A stretch of DNA of 64,000 nucleotides from Erythrobacter ramosus (GTDB lineage: Bacteria; Pseudomonadota; Alphaproteobacteria; Sphingomonadales; Sphingomonadaceae). The DNA is taken from NCBI RefSeq assembly GCF_009828055.1, contig NZ_WTYB01000001.1, forward strand, positions 1 through 64,000, written 5' to 3'. The notes under the pieces are model-generated. The model did not search any database, was not told where the DNA came from, and worked only from the letters and a program-made list of their open reading frames with translations. This document shows positions 52,123 through 61,831 of this stretch, piece by piece. Each line of letters starts with the position of its first letter. Position 1 is the stretch's first letter. The translations under genes and the position numbers were made by a program.

Positions 52123-53514
52123 ATGTCCACCGCCCCCACCATCGCACCCACCGTTCTGGCCGACCAGAAGAAGATCGGCATGGTCAGCCTAGGCTGCCCC
52201 AAGGCGCTCGTCGATTCCGAGCGGATTCTCACCCGCCTGCGCGCCGATGGCTATGCCTTTGCCGAGGATTATGCGGGCGCAGACGTCGTGCTGGTCAACA
52301 CCTGCGGCTTCCTCGATTCCGCCAAGGAAGAAAGCCTTGCCGCGATTGGAGAGGCCATCGCCGAAAACGGCCGTGTCATCGTGACCGGCTGCATGGGCGA
52401 GGAAGCCGACGCGATCCGCGCTGCCCACCCGCAGGTGCTCGCGATTACCGGGGCGCATCAGTACGAACAGGTGGTCGAGGCGGTCCATATCCATGCCCCG
52501 CCGAGCCAAGGCCCGTTCATCGACCTGATCCCGCAGCCGGACATCAAGCTCACCCCGCGCCATTACAGCTACCTCAAGATCTCCGAGGGCTGCAATCACT
52601 CCTGCGCCTTCTGCATCATCCCGGACCTGCGCGGCAAGCTGGCGAGCCGCCGGATCGATGCGTGCCTGCGCGAGGCAGAGAAGCTGGTCGCGGCGGGGAC
52701 CAAGGAACTGCTCATCATCTCGCAGGACACCAGCGCCTATGGGGTCGATATCCGCCACGAGACCCGCCAGTGGAAGGGTCGCGATGTCCGCGCGCACATG
52801 ACCGATCTGGCGCGCGAGCTGGGCGGCCTTCGCACGCCGGAAGGCCATGCGCCGTGGGTGCGGCTCCATTACGTCTACCCCTACCCCCATGTCGATCAGG
52901 TCATCCCGCTGATGGCCGACGGGCTGCTGACGCCCTATCTCGACATCCCCTTCCAGCACGCTAGCCCCAAAGTGCTGAAGCTGATGCGCCGCCCAGCGAA
53001 CGAGGCCAAGGTGCTTGAACGGCTGAAGTCGTGGCGCGCCATCTGCCCCGATATCGCCATTCGCTCCTCCTTCGTGGTCGGCTTCCCGGGTGAGACCGAG
53101 GAGGACTTCCAGTACCTGCTCGACTGGCTGGAGGAAGCCCAGCTTGACCGCGTCGGCGCATTCCGGTTCGAGCCGGTCGAAGGCGCGGCGGCCAATGCCC
53201 TGCCCGATCAGGTGCCCGAAGCGATCAAGGAAGAACGCTACGCCCGGATCATGGAAGTGACCGAGCGCATCAGCGCCGCCAAGCTCACCGCCAAGATCGG
53301 CCGCACGCTGCCTGTGATCATCGACGAGATCGGCGAGCCCGACGAAGACGGCGATATCGGCGCGACCGGGCGATCCCAGGCCGATGCGCCCGAGATCGAC
53401 GGGGCGGTGTATCTGCGCAACGTGCCGGAGACGCTGGCACCGGGCGACATCGTCGAAGCCACGATCGAGGATGCCGACGCGCACGACCTGTTCGGGGTGA
53501 TCGCAGCGCGCTGA
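52123..53514 (+). CDS. rimO: Ribosomal protein S12 methylthiotransferase RimO
   Basis: A 463-residue radical SAM enzyme that adds a methylthio group to S12 Asp. The N-terminal MTTase domain has the cluster Cys residues in [20 protein letters not shown] and GCMGEEAD; the radical SAM cluster is [10 protein letters not shown]-terminal TRAM domain follows. All signature motifs are present, so the enzyme should be active. Confidence 0.95.
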   Translation: MSTAPTIAPTVLADQKKIGMVSLGCPKALVDSERILTRLRADGYAFAEDYAGADVVLVNTCGFLDSAKEESLAAIGEAIAENGRVIVTGCMGEEADAIRAAHPQVLAITGAHQYEQVVEAVHIHAPPSQGPFIDLIPQPDIKLTPRHYSYLKISEGCNHSCAFCIIPDLRGKLASRRIDACLREAEKLVAAGTKELLIISQDTSAYGVDIRHETRQWKGRDVRAHMTDLARELGGLRTPEGHAPWVRLHYVYPYPHVDQVIPLMADGLLTPYLDIPFQHASPKVLKLMRRPANEAKVLERLKSWRAICPDIAIRSSFVVGFPGETEEDFQYLLDWLEEAQLDRVGAFRFEPVEGAAANALPDQVPEAIKEERYARIMEVTERISAAKLTAKIGRTLPVIIDEIGEPDEDGDIGATGRSQADAPEIDGAVYLRNVPETLAPGDIVEATIEDADAHDLFGVIAAR

Positions 53515-53746
53515 GTCGCAGCCCGCCTCCAGCAGGCCGGGGCCGGGTTGTTGGAGACACATGAGACACTGTCCAGGAACGCAAAATCCTCCCGCCCAAA
53601 AGGCACGCGCACGCGCAGGGTGATTGACCGGTTCAAACATCAGGCCTGCACCGTAGCGCGGCGTCGGCCAGTAGGAAATTCGTGCGGACGGGCCGAGGCG
53701 CCGTTAACCCCTCCCGCCGCGCCGTCCCCGCAAGGGACGCAAACCG

Positions 53747-53767
53747 GTTAGCCTCTGGCAAGCTAAC
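53747..53767. promoter_or_regulatory. Inverted repeat before the L,D-transpeptidase gene
   Basis: GTTAGC-N9-GCTAAC, a 6+9+6 inverted repeat 25 bp before the start codon, preceded by CCGTTAACCCC at 53701. The rest of the 277-bp gap after rimO shows no gene. Confidence 0.35.
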
Positions 53768-53791
53768 GGCTGACAGGGCATAACCTGCCCC

Positions 53792-54625
53792 ATGATCCGG
53801 ATTCTCGCAGCCTCGCTTGTTCTTGTCGCAACCCCCTGTGTGGTGGCAGCGCAAACCACCGCCGGTCAAACCGGCGATGCCGCCGAGGCGGTTGCGGCCG
53901 AGGCGACCGGCACGTTCGAGCAGGTCGATCCCGATAGCGACTTGCCTTCGGCTGACGAAGCGGCAGCAGCCTATGCTGGCCTTCCGCCCCTTACGGCGGA
54001 CGAGGCGCCCGCGATGGTGGCCGCGCCCGCACTCAAGCCCGAGCCTCCCCGCGGCCCGGCCGTGCGGATGATCGCCAATGAGGTCGCACAGCCGCTCCCC
54101 GCAGCAGCGCCCGCACCTGCGCCCGCGCCCGCGCTCACTCCGGCGGCTCTCACCCGCAATGATCCTTTCGTCATCAAGTCGATCCTGCCGATCGAAGGCA
54201 GCATCCGCTATGGCGACTGGTTCTGGGATGAAAGCGCCGCGCCGCGCACGGGCAAGCTGGTCATCACTGTCGATCTCGAAGCTCGGGTCATCAGCGCCTT
54301 TCGTGACGGGCACGAAATCGGCACCGCCGTGGTGCTGGTCGGCACGCAGGATCACCCCACCCCGCTCGGCAGTTTCCCGATCCTGACCAAGGAGAAGGAT
54401 AACGTCTCGGAGAAGTACAACAACGCCCCGATGCCGCACACGCTGCGCCTGACTTGGGACGGGATCGCGATCCACGGCTCGCCGGTGATGAACGGCTATG
54501 CCAGCCACGGCTGCATCGGCGTGCCGGACGAATTCGCCGCCAAGCTGTTCGCCGCCGCCAAGCGCGGGGACAAAGTGATCATCACGCGCGGCAAGATGAT
54601 CGGGATTGGCGACAAGGTAATGTGA
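53792..54625 (+). CDS. L,D-transpeptidase (YkuD family)
   Basis: A 277-residue exported protein: signal peptide (1-20, CVVAAQ), an Ala/Pro-rich linker (100-118) and a YkuD domain. The catalytic motif is HGSPVMNGYASHGCIGVPDEF, with Cys241, His239 and His228. These enzymes make 3-3 crosslinks or attach proteins to peptidoglycan in the periplasm. A GC-rich REP-like repeat follows it. Confidence 0.92.
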   Translation: MIRILAASLVLVATPCVVAAQTTAGQTGDAAEAVAAEATGTFEQVDPDSDLPSADEAAAAYAGLPPLTADEAPAMVAAPALKPEPPRGPAVRMIANEVAQPLPAAAPAPAPAPALTPAALTRNDPFVIKSILPIEGSIRYGDWFWDESAAPRTGKLVITVDLEARVISAFRDGHEIGTAVVLVGTQDHPTPLGSFPILTKEKDNVSEKYNNAPMPHTLRLTWDGIAIHGSPVMNGYASHGCIGVPDEFAAKLFAAAKRGDKVIITRGKMIGIGDKVM

Positions 54626-54691
54626 TCGAAAAGGTCCCTCCCTGCTCCGCAGGGACGGGGGGAGTCGAGTTCCACCCGCCATGCCATCTGT

Positions 54692-54779
54692 CTCCCCGCC
54701 CCGGACCTGATCCGGGGCCCCGCTTTTTCTCGAGCACCCGATAGGCAGCTGGACCCCGGGTCAAGCCCGGGGCGGGGGA
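54692..54779. repeat. GC-rich REP-like inverted repeat, copy 3
   Basis: CCCCGCCCCGGACCTGATC and GGGGCCCCGCTTTTTC face GGACCCCGGGTCAAGCC and CGGGGCGGGGG. It is nearly the same as copy 2 and lies between the L,D-transpeptidase gene and the convergent tilS. Confidence 0.75.
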
Positions 54780-54784
54780 TGTTT

Positions 54785-55789
54785 TCAATTTACAATGCCC
54801 CGCGCAGGCTCCGGCCGGAACCGCCAGACGCGCATGGGGACGCCGACCTTTTCCACCCGCTCTACCCCCGGCACTGCCAACACTCCGCCCAATGAGGCGT
54901 TCTCGCCTGCCCAAAGCCGATCCCATGCCCGCGCCGCCTCGGCGCGGGTGGCATGGCCGCCGAGCGCGGCGATGATCTTGCAGATCGTCTCGATCGCGAT
55001 GACGCGCGGGACATTGGCGCAGTAGGTGTAGCCCAGCCCGCCCGGCGCGGCGTCATCGCGCATCACCATTTCGTGCCAGTCGAGTTCCGCATACCATTCG
55101 AGCGCCTGCCAGCCTTCAGCCAGATGCGCGGCGCTGGTCGCCAGCGCGACCGGATCGAGCCAGTCCGCCTCGGCCAGTTGTGCGCGCAAGCGGGCGCGGT
55201 CGAAGGCGGGATTGGTGTTGGAGGGGTCAGCGGCAGGCGTGATCCCGGCGGCGGCAACCATCGCGGCCAGCTCTGCCTTGCGCCAGCTTAGCAGCGGGCG
55301 CAGCAGGGTGATCTCACTCTCCGCGATGGTTGAGCGGGCGCGCACCCCTGCCAGCCCTGCCAGCCCGCTCCCCCGGTTGAGGCGCATCAGCAAGGTCTCG
55401 GCCTGATCATCGGCGTGATGCGCCGTGGCAACCGCGCCCAGTCCCTTGTCCTTCGCCCACCTCGCCAAAGCCGCGTAGCGCACGGCGCGGGCCTGCGCCT
55501 GAAGGTTACCGGGGGCGAGCGTGACGGCAAGCTGCGTGAAGGGAATGCCGCGCTCCCCCGCGATCCGTTCAACCAGCGCGACTTCGCCTGCAGCCTCGGG
55601 CCGCAAGCCGTGATCGATGCTGCACACTGCGATCTCACCCGGCAGGGCTTCGTGCGCGAGCAGCAGCAGCGCCAGACTATCCGGCCCGCCCGAAACTGCG
55701 AGGCCCAGCGGGCCGCTACGCGTGTCCTCAGGCCACAGCGCTGCCAGATCGGCAGCGAAGCGCCGAGGCGCTTTGGCGCTTAGCTGCAC
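54785..55789 (-). CDS. tilS: tRNA(Ile)-lysidine synthase
   Basis: A 334-residue ATP-dependent enzyme that converts C34 of tRNA-Ile(CAU) to lysidine, making it read AUA. The PP-loop SGGPDS is at residues 33-38, and TAHHADDQAETLLMRL is the second family motif. The length fits the alphaproteobacterial form, which lacks the last E. coli domain. It overlaps the cpoB-like gene by 10 bp. Confidence 0.93.
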   Translation of the reverse strand: MQLSAKAPRRFAADLAALWPEDTRSGPLGLAVSGGPDSLALLLLAHEALPGEIAVCSIDHGLRPEAAGEVALVERIAGERGIPFTQLAVTLAPGNLQAQARAVRYAALARWAKDKGLGAVATAHHADDQAETLLMRLNRGSGLAGLAGVRARSTIAESEITLLRPLLSWRKAELAAMVAAAGITPAADPSNTNPAFDRARLRAQLAEADWLDPVALATSAAHLAEGWQALEWYAELDWHEMVMRDDAAPGGLGYTYCANVPRVIAIETICKIIAALGGHATRAEAARAWDRLWAGENASLGGVLAVPGVERVEKVGVPMRVWRFRPEPARGIVN

Positions 55790-56778
55790 TTCACCTTGGC
55801 GAGGCTGTTCCTGTATTCATCAGCCAAGCGACCGGTCGCGACCAGCGGATAGGTCTCACCAAATTCGGCGAGCGCGATGCAGGCCTTGCGGGTGTCATTC
55901 TTCGCGATCATCGCCTTGCCGAGATAGAGCAGGCTGTCCGGCGCGCGGTCGCCCGCCTTGTTGGCCTGATAGTTCCTGAGGAACCAGCGCGCGGCTTCAT
56001 CCGGCAGATTGTCGTCGAGGAACGCGCGGCCCAGCAGGTTGCGGCCAAAGCTGATGCGCGGATGGCTGGGATATTGTTCGACAAACTTGGTGAGCTGCTG
56101 GCGCGCTTCGGGGAAGAACCCGGCGCTCCACAGGCGGAACCCGTAGGAGTATTCATCATCCCCGGCGTCTTCCGTTTGCGGCTTCGTGATCGCCTGCACG
56201 GCAGCGAGGCGCGAAGCGCTCGGCGCGGCGACGCTGGCTGCGGGCGCAGGCGTCGGCGCGGTCTGCACCGGCGGGCGCACGGCGGGGAGAGTGGTGGAAG
56301 GCGCACTGGTTGGGGCAGGCTGAAACGCCGGGAGCGTGGCGGCAGACGGCGGCGTGGTGGTGATCGGCATATTGGCCGCCGTCTCCAGCGCGGCGAGCCG
56401 CAGTTCCATCTGTGAGAGCGCGTTAGCCTGTTCCTCAGAACGGGCGGTCAACCCGCGCAGCTGCGTCTCCAGCGTGTCGAGCCGCACGAGGATATCGGTC
56501 ACCGCCGTGCTGGACGGGGCAGCGGTGGAAGACGTCGTCGTCGGCGCGGCCGGATCGCCACCGGGGCCGATCTGCGGTTCAAAGAAACGACCATCCCCGC
56601 CGGGGAAGACCTTGCGCTGAAGCGCACGCACTTCGGCCTCGATCTTGCGGATGCGGGCGTCCGCCGTGCTGTCCTGCGCCAAGGCGGGCGCAGGCGCGGT
56701 CACCACCGTGGCGGTGCCAGCGGCAAGCAGCATCGCACCGGCAAGGCGCAGAGCGGGGGTTCGCAGGATGGGGGTCAT
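55780..56778 (-). CDS. Tol-Pal-associated periplasmic protein (CpoB/YbgF-like)
   Basis: A 332-residue exported protein: signal peptide (to about 35), an N-terminal coiled coil (about 36-150), a Pro/Ala/Thr-rich linker, and a C-terminal TPR region (YSYGFRLWSAGFFPEARQQL, AARWFLRNYQANKAGDRA). This order matches YbgF/CpoB, which links Tol-Pal to wall synthesis. Other tol-pal genes are not in the window. Overlaps tilS by 10 bp. Confidence 0.82.
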   Translation of the reverse strand: MTPILRTPALRLAGAMLLAAGTATVVTAPAPALAQDSTADARIRKIEAEVRALQRKVFPGGDGRFFEPQIGPGGDPAAPTTTSSTAAPSSTAVTDILVRLDTLETQLRGLTARSEEQANALSQMELRLAALETAANMPITTTPPSAATLPAFQPAPTSAPSTTLPAVRPPVQTAPTPAPAASVAAPSASRLAAVQAITKPQTEDAGDDEYSYGFRLWSAGFFPEARQQLTKFVEQYPSHPRISFGRNLLGRAFLDDNLPDEAARWFLRNYQANKAGDRAPDSLLYLGKAMIAKNDTRKACIALAEFGETYPLVATGRLADEYRNSLAKVKCS

Positions 56779-56904
56779 GGCGCGTCAGGCTCCCTGTCTA
56801 TGGCCGCGCATCTTGGCGCGGCGCACATGAACGTGTTCCGAATCCCTGCCTTGTGCGGGCTCTCAAGTCGAGAGCGGCACAGGGCCTAATCAACGGGAAA
56901 AGGG

Positions 56905-57891
56905 TTAACCGCGCGGTGAAGGCGCCGATTCGCCCGCTGGCGCGGGATTGCTGGCGGCGGCGGGACCGGTTTGCCGCGCTGCCGCAGCTTCTGCCGTCGG
57001 CGCTGACGGGTTGGCTGTCGCAGTGCGCTGCGTGGTGGTGGGTCGGGACGGAGCGGGCGAGCGCGCTTGCGGCAAGGCAGCGGCCTGATCCGCCGGAGCT
57101 GCCACGCGCGCCAGCAGCGCTGCGGCCGAAACCTGCACGCCCGAGATCGTCTCGGGCCGGTCGGAAATCTTGGCGACCGCTTGCCCGCCAACTGTCACCG
57201 ACAGCGCATCGGGACGTCCGGTGTTGATTCGGGGATCGGTAGCCGCAGCCGGAACCGTGACCGCCTCGCCCTGCTTGAGCGTGCGTTCGAGCAGTCGCTC
57301 CCCGCCTTCTTCATACAGCCGCACCCAGACGCCATCCTCCAGCGCGGTCAGCACCACCGGGCCGCTCGTAGCGGGGGTTGGGGATACGGCAGGCTTGGCC
57401 GCAACTGCTGCGGCGCTGGCCGCAGGCTCGGGGGAAAGCAGCGAGCCAGGCTCAGTCCCGGCGGCGAAATAGGTGTTGAAGAAAGCGAAGGCGCCGATGG
57501 CCAGCACCAGCACCGCAGCCGCCGCAGCCCAGGCGAGCCCTGACGAGGGCAAGCGCGCCGGATCGCCCGGCTCCATGTCGCCCGACGGGACCGAGCGCCG
57601 CATCGATCCATCGGCGAGCTCTGCCCGCACGGCATCGGTGATGACCGCAGGATCCAGCCCGACTGCCTTGGCGAAAGTGCGCGAAAAGCCGATCGCATAG
57701 GCGCGGCTGGGCAGGCTTCCGAAATTGTCGTCTTCGATCGCTTCGAGATGGCGCAGCGGGATGCGGGTTTCGGCAGCGACCTGCGAAAGGTCGAGCCGCA
57801 AGGCCTCCCGCGCCGCGCGCAAGGTTGCGCCCGGCCCGTGAAGGGGCAATTCCGGCGCATTACTGGCGCTGGTGTGATTTTCGCTGTCCAT
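56905..57891 (-). CDS. RodZ-like HTH/DUF4115 protein
   Basis: A 328-residue membrane protein: N-terminal HTH_25 (about 20-90: LRAAREALRLDLSQVAAETR, PLRHLEAIEDDNFGSLPS), a membrane helix near residues 118-138 (AWAAAAAVLVLAIGAFAFF) and a periplasmic DUF4115 region (DGVWVRLYEEGGERLLERTL). This is the plan of RodZ, which ties MreB to cell shape, though many alphaproteobacterial homologues have not been tested. The C-terminal tail is Pro/Thr-rich. Confidence 0.8.
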   Translation of the reverse strand: MDSENHTSASNAPELPLHGPGATLRAAREALRLDLSQVAAETRIPLRHLEAIEDDNFGSLPSRAYAIGFSRTFAKAVGLDPAVITDAVRAELADGSMRRSVPSGDMEPGDPARLPSSGLAWAAAAAVLVLAIGAFAFFNTYFAAGTEPGSLLSPEPAASAAAVAAKPAVSPTPATSGPVVLTALEDGVWVRLYEEGGERLLERTLKQGEAVTVPAAATDPRINTGRPDALSVTVGGQAVAKISDRPETISGVQVSAAALLARVAAPADQAAALPQARSPAPSRPTTTQRTATANPSAPTAEAAAARQTGPAAASNPAPAGESAPSPRG

Positions 57892-58041
57892 GACCCGGGT
57901 CCGCGCCTTCTTCTCGAGGCGTTGAGTGTAAGAGTGTTGGTGAATTGTCCTTGAACGGGACTCACCCGCTCAGGGGTGTCCTGTCAAGCAGCGCCATAAC
58001 ACGCCAGCGCGCATGGCGCACGCTTCTCCGCAAGGCGGGTG

Positions 58042-60315
58042 TCAATCGTACTCGATATCGCGCGCATCGGCCCAGGCCGACAATTCTTTGCGCAGGTTCA
58101 GCGAAGGATCGGCGAGCCAGCCGGTCATCGCTGCGGTCAGCTCGGCAAGATCGACCTTGCGCACCAATTCCTTGATCGGGCCGACGGCGGCAGGCGTGAT
58201 CGAAAGCCGGCGATAGCCGATGCCCAACAAGGCCAGCGCTTCCAACCGACGCCCGCCCATTTCACCGCACACGCCGATATCGACCGCGCTGCCGACAGCG
58301 TTCTGCATCACCCGCCGCAGGAACCGGAGGATCGAGGTGCTGAGCCAGTCATACCGCTCGGCCAGCTTGGGGTTGGCCCGGTCGGCGGCGAACAGGAACT
58401 GGGTGAGATCGTTGGTGCCGATCGACAGGAAGCTCAGCTTGGGCAGCAGCAGATCGAGCACTTCGGCAAGCGCGGGCACTTCGAGCATCGCGCCGAACAG
58501 GATCCGTTCGGGCAGCAGCTTCTTCTGGGCGCGCAGGTAGATCAGCTGTTCATCGAACACGGCCTTGGCCGCATCAAACTCCCACGGTTCGCTGACCATC
58601 GGGAACATCACATAGAGCGAGCGTCCGCCCGCCGCCTCGAGCAGCGCGCGCGCCTGAATTTTCATCAGGCCTTCGCGTTCCAGCGCAAGGCGCAGCGCGC
58701 GCCAGCCCATCGCGGGGTTTTCATCCTGCGCGGCAATCTCGGATGCGAGATAGGGCACCGACTTGTCACCGCCGATATCGACCGTACGGAAGATCACCGG
58801 CTTGTCACCCGCCGCATCCAGCACATCGCGGTAAAGCCGCAACTGACGTTCCCGCTGCGGCAGGGTGGCGGAGACGAGGAACTGGAATTCGGTGCGGAAC
58901 AGGCCGACGCCGTCCGCGCCGGTCATCGCCAGCGCGCTCATGTCATCGCGCAGGCCAGCGTTCATCATCACCTGAATGCGGGTGCCGCAGCGGGTGAAGG
59001 GCTCCACGTCGCGCAAGCTCGCATAGGCCGCCTGCTTTTCGCGGCTCTTGGCGAACCGCGCCTGAAACGCATCGGCAACCTGCGGCAGCGGGCGGATGAT
59101 GGCATTGCCGACCGTGGCATCAAGCAGGATTTCATCGCCTTCGCGGATCGTGCCGCGCACCGCTTTGGTGCGGCCGATCACCGGCACGTTCATCGCCCGC
59201 GCCACGATCACCACATGCGCGGTGAGCGAGCCTTCTTCGAGGATTACGCCCTTCAGCCGCCGCTTGTCATATTCGAGCAGTTCTGCCGGGCCGAGATTGC
59301 GCGCGATCAGGATCGTGTCGCGCCGTAGCCCTTGCGAAGCTGCGGTGCCCACCTGCCCTGCGACGATCCGCAACAGCCGGTTCGCCAAATCCTCCAGATC
59401 GTGCATCCGGTCGGCGAGCAGCGCATCGTCGATCTCGCGCATCCGCATCCGGGTGTGCTGCTGCACACGCTCGATTGCGGCTTCGGCGGTCAACCCGCTG
59501 TCGATGGCTTCGTTGATGCGCCGCGACCATCCTTCGTCGTAGGCAAACATCTTGTAGGTTTCGAGCACCTCCTCATGCTCGCCACCCGCGCCGAATTCGG
59601 CCTGGCTGGCGAGCGTGTCGATCTGCTCGCGCATCTTGTCGAAGGCGCGGTACACCCGCTGACGCTCGGCCTCGGTATCCTCGGCCATGACCTGCGTGAT
59701 CTCAACGCGCGGCTGGTGATAGACCGCATGGCCAGCGCCCAGCCCCTTCACCAGCGTCAGGCCGGTCAAGGTCTGCGGCCCGGTCTGCTCCTGCGTCAGC
59801 CCGCGCGCCTCTTCTTCGTCGACCAGTTCGGCGTTGGCGATCAGCTCGCTCAGCACCATCGCCGTGGTCTGGAGCGCTTCGATCTCGACCTCTTCGTAGC
59901 GGCGCGGCTCGACATGCTGGACGCACAGAACGCCCACCGCACGGGCGCGGTAGACGATCGGGACACCGGCAAAGGAGTGGAACTTCTCCTCGCCCGTTTC
60001 GGGGCGGTACTGGAAATCGGGATGGGCCTTGGCCTCGGCCAGGTTCAACGTCTCGACCTTTTGCGCAATCGCGCCGGTCAGCCCTTCGCCGATGGCCATA
60101 CGGGTGACGTGCACCGCGCTCTGGTTGAGGCCGCGGGTCGCGAACAGCTCCAGCATGCCTTCGCGCAAAAGGTAGATCGAGCAGACCTCGCTCGACAGGC
60201 ATTCGCCGATGATCTCGACCACCTGATCAAGCTTGGCCTGCGCGTGCAACCGCGAGGCCATCACCTCGGTCAGGCGGGTCAGGATCTGGCGAGCGGCGGC
60301 TGCGGCGGTCATCAC
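58042..60315 (-). CDS. ptsP: Phosphoenolpyruvate phosphotransferase PtsP (EI-Ntr)
   Basis: A 757-residue first enzyme of the nitrogen PTS. An N-terminal GAF domain (about 15-165) precedes the EI part: the phospho-His site LTAHVVIVARAMNVPVIG (usually GxTSH; here TAH), and the PEP-binding domain with RTEFQFL, LSIGTNDLTQF and VCGEMGG. It phosphorylates NPr and then EIIA-Ntr; neither is in the window. The system senses nitrogen and carbon state in proteobacteria. Confidence 0.93.
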   Translation of the reverse strand: MMTAAAAARQILTRLTEVMASRLHAQAKLDQVVEIIGECLSSEVCSIYLLREGMLELFATRGLNQSAVHVTRMAIGEGLTGAIAQKVETLNLAEAKAHPDFQYRPETGEEKFHSFAGVPIVYRARAVGVLCVQHVEPRRYEEVEIEALQTTAMVLSELIANAELVDEEEARGLTQEQTGPQTLTGLTLVKGLGAGHAVYHQPRVEITQVMAEDTEAERQRVYRAFDKMREQIDTLASQAEFGAGGEHEEVLETYKMFAYDEGWSRRINEAIDSGLTAEAAIERVQQHTRMRMREIDDALLADRMHDLEDLANRLLRIVAGQVGTAASQGLRRDTILIARNLGPAELLEYDKRRLKGVILEEGSLTAHVVIVARAMNVPVIGRTKAVRGTIREGDEILLDATVGNAIIRPLPQVADAFQARFAKSREKQAAYASLRDVEPFTRCGTRIQVMMNAGLRDDMSALAMTGADGVGLFRTEFQFLVSATLPQRERQLRLYRDVLDAAGDKPVIFRTVDIGGDKSVPYLASEIAAQDENPAMGWRALRLALEREGLMKIQARALLEAAGGRSLYVMFPMVSEPWEFDAAKAVFDEQLIYLRAQKKLLPERILFGAMLEVPALAEVLDLLLPKLSFLSIGTNDLTQFLFAADRANPKLAERYDWLSTSILRFLRRVMQNAVGSAVDIGVCGEMGGRRLEALALLGIGYRRLSITPAAVGPIKELVRKVDLAELTAAMTGWLADPSLNLRKELSAWADARDIEYD

Positions 60316-60407
60316 CGTGCAGGTCTATTCATTCCGCACGACAAATGCAAAAGCCCAGATTGCAGCACACCGCCCGTCAGGGGCGTCAGGTGGACAATCC
60401 GTGCCGC

Positions 60408-60575
60408 TCAGCAGGCGGCAATTTCTTCCTTCAATCGCAATTTCTGCTTCTTGAGGGCCTGGATCATCGCGGTGTCGGGCACGGGCCGGGCCATTTCATC
60501 GCGCAACCGGGCTTCAAGGCCGGCATGCTTGCTCTGAAGGGCGTGGAGGTGTGACAACACTGCGGTCGATGCCAT
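60408..60575 (-). CDS. YdcH/DUF465 family small protein
   Basis: A 55-residue helical protein: MASTAVLSHLHALQSKHAGL followed by EARLRDEMARPVPD and LKKQKLRLKEEIAAC. The pattern HxxLexK-D-LKxxKLxLKdeI is that of YdcH/DUF465 coiled-coil proteins. It is too short for most automatic callers. A second member lies at 60883 on the opposite strand. Function unknown. Confidence 0.75.
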   Translation of the reverse strand: MASTAVLSHLHALQSKHAGLEARLRDEMARPVPDTAMIQALKKQKLRLKEEIAAC

Positions 60576-60882
60576 TATGCGTTCTCCTATCCAAGCGGGG
60601 GGATGCCCCCGGAAAGGCGACTCGGCAAACGAAGCGGCCGAGCCGCAGGTTTCATTGAAACCACAGGCAGCCTAGCTTGCAAAGCCCTGACACATCGTAA
60701 ATCGGTGCACCTGCCCGTGCGCGCGACGAACTGCGCAGACGGGCAGCGCAGACGGATCGCGCCAAAGCGGGGTGAAATCTGCACCTGCCATCTACCAAAT
60801 CGCCGCAGGAACGCGTAGCGCACGCCGTGCATTGGGCGCAGGCAGACATGCCGGCGGCAAAGTGGAAGGATCAGGGGCGAAC
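60576..60882. other. Intergenic region between two divergent YdcH-like genes
   Basis: No gene is supported here. The region includes GC-rich segments and both starts' upstream sequences (AGGAGAAC before 60575). It probably holds two divergent promoters, but no clear -35/-10 pair was found by eye. Confidence 0.4.
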
Positions 60883-61092
60883 ATGACCGAGCAGGAGCTC
60901 AGGAAAAATCTTGAGTTGCTCAAGACCGAGCATCGCGACCTCGACGCCGCGATTGCCGCCTTGACCGAGGCGGCACGGGTCAGTGCATCAGCCGACATGC
61001 TCCAGATCGCCCGCCTCAAGAAGCGCAAGCTGCGGCTGAGGGACCAGATCGCGATTATCGAGGATACGCTGCTGCCCGATATCATCGCGTAG
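60883..61092 (+). CDS. YdcH/DUF465 family protein
   Basis: A 69-residue helical protein (MTEQELRKNLELLKTEHRDL...MLQIARLKKRKLRLRDQIAI). It shares the EHRDLDAAI and LKKRKLRLRDQI motifs of the DUF465 family with the gene at 60408-60575. ATG 60883 follows an AAGGATCAGGGG stretch. The function is unknown. Confidence 0.75.
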   Translation: MTEQELRKNLELLKTEHRDLDAAIAALTEAARVSASADMLQIARLKKRKLRLRDQIAIIEDTLLPDIIA

Positions 61093-61168
61093 TTGTTTGC
61101 GGCTACATTTGGTGTAGCGGGACAACGCCTTCTGGTGTTTTTGATAAGAGCTTCTGGAGCACCTCAAC

Positions 61169-61540
61169 CTATCCGAGGGCGAGGCCGATCTCCGCAGCCT
61201 TTTGCCTGATAGCCCCTTTCGCGAGCTCGCCCATTAGGCCAATTGACCAGCTACCCAGCTGACCGGCCCCGCTCTTGGTCTTCTCCCAAATCTTCCCATC
61301 GCGAATGGTCTCAAGGAACTCGTGCCCATCCCACGTTAGAGTAAGGCCGGAAAACACGACCGCAGAGCCATGGGAGCGGCTGAATGGTTGCCTGAGCAAC
61401 CCAGCTTCCACCAAGAGGTGGGTGTGACCCTTTACAAGCTCCGGATCACGCCCGTCGATCAAGACCGCATCCCTCAGGTGCATTGGCGCAGCTTCAACAG
61501 CGAGAAGGATGTCTCGCACCAGATCCATATCTCTCTTCAT
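61169..61540 (-). CDS. DUF2513 family protein
   Basis: A 123-residue protein beginning MKRDMDLVRDILLAVEAAP, the hallmark of DUF2513, with the later LTWDGHEFLETIRDGKIWEK. These small winged-helix-like proteins are often in mobile or phage regions. No function is established. It is one of few genes here of accessory type. Confidence 0.8.
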   Translation of the reverse strand: MKRDMDLVRDILLAVEAAPMHLRDAVLIDGRDPELVKGHTHLLVEAGLLRQPFSRSHGSAVVFSGLTLTWDGHEFLETIRDGKIWEKTKSGAGQLGSWSIGLMGELAKGAIRQKAAEIGLALG

Positions 61541-61713
61541 GGCCCCGAGATTATCAGCTCCCGCGCCGGAGTCACCTTACCGTTTGCGCGATAGCTGAGA
61601 GAAGCCTCCTCCATCTCGAACCCCGCGAAGAGCTCGCGCACCTCTGGTCGGCCGTTCAGCGACAGAATGAAACGATCCTGATGCCCTCCTGAGAGGCATC
61701 AGAACGACAAACC

Positions 61714-61787
61714 AACCATAGTTAATGGGCCAGCAATTCTGTGCCCTGCCGGGACGGATCCAAAAATTGCTTGGAAAGTAACCATAG
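61714..61787. promoter_or_regulatory. Two AACCATAG sites upstream of rcdA
   Basis: AACCATAG occurs at 61714-61721 (followed by TTAATGG) and at 61780-61787 (as TAACCATAG). They resemble CtrA half-sites (TTAACCAT). The second is 45 bp before the rcdA start. Pattern evidence only. Confidence 0.3.
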
Positions 61788-61831
61788 CGATATGGCGGTG
61801 AGGCGCGCGGCGACGTAGCTTGCGGCGCAAT

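Noticed and set aside
52189-53640. 483-residue open frame opposite rimO
   Set aside because: Shadow of a well-defined radical SAM enzyme.
53548-53751. 67-residue frame between rimO and the L,D-transpeptidase gene
   Set aside because: No ribosome site, low-complexity basic sequence and no recognised motif.
58039-59328. 429-residue open frame opposite ptsP
   Set aside because: Antisense shadow of ptsP.
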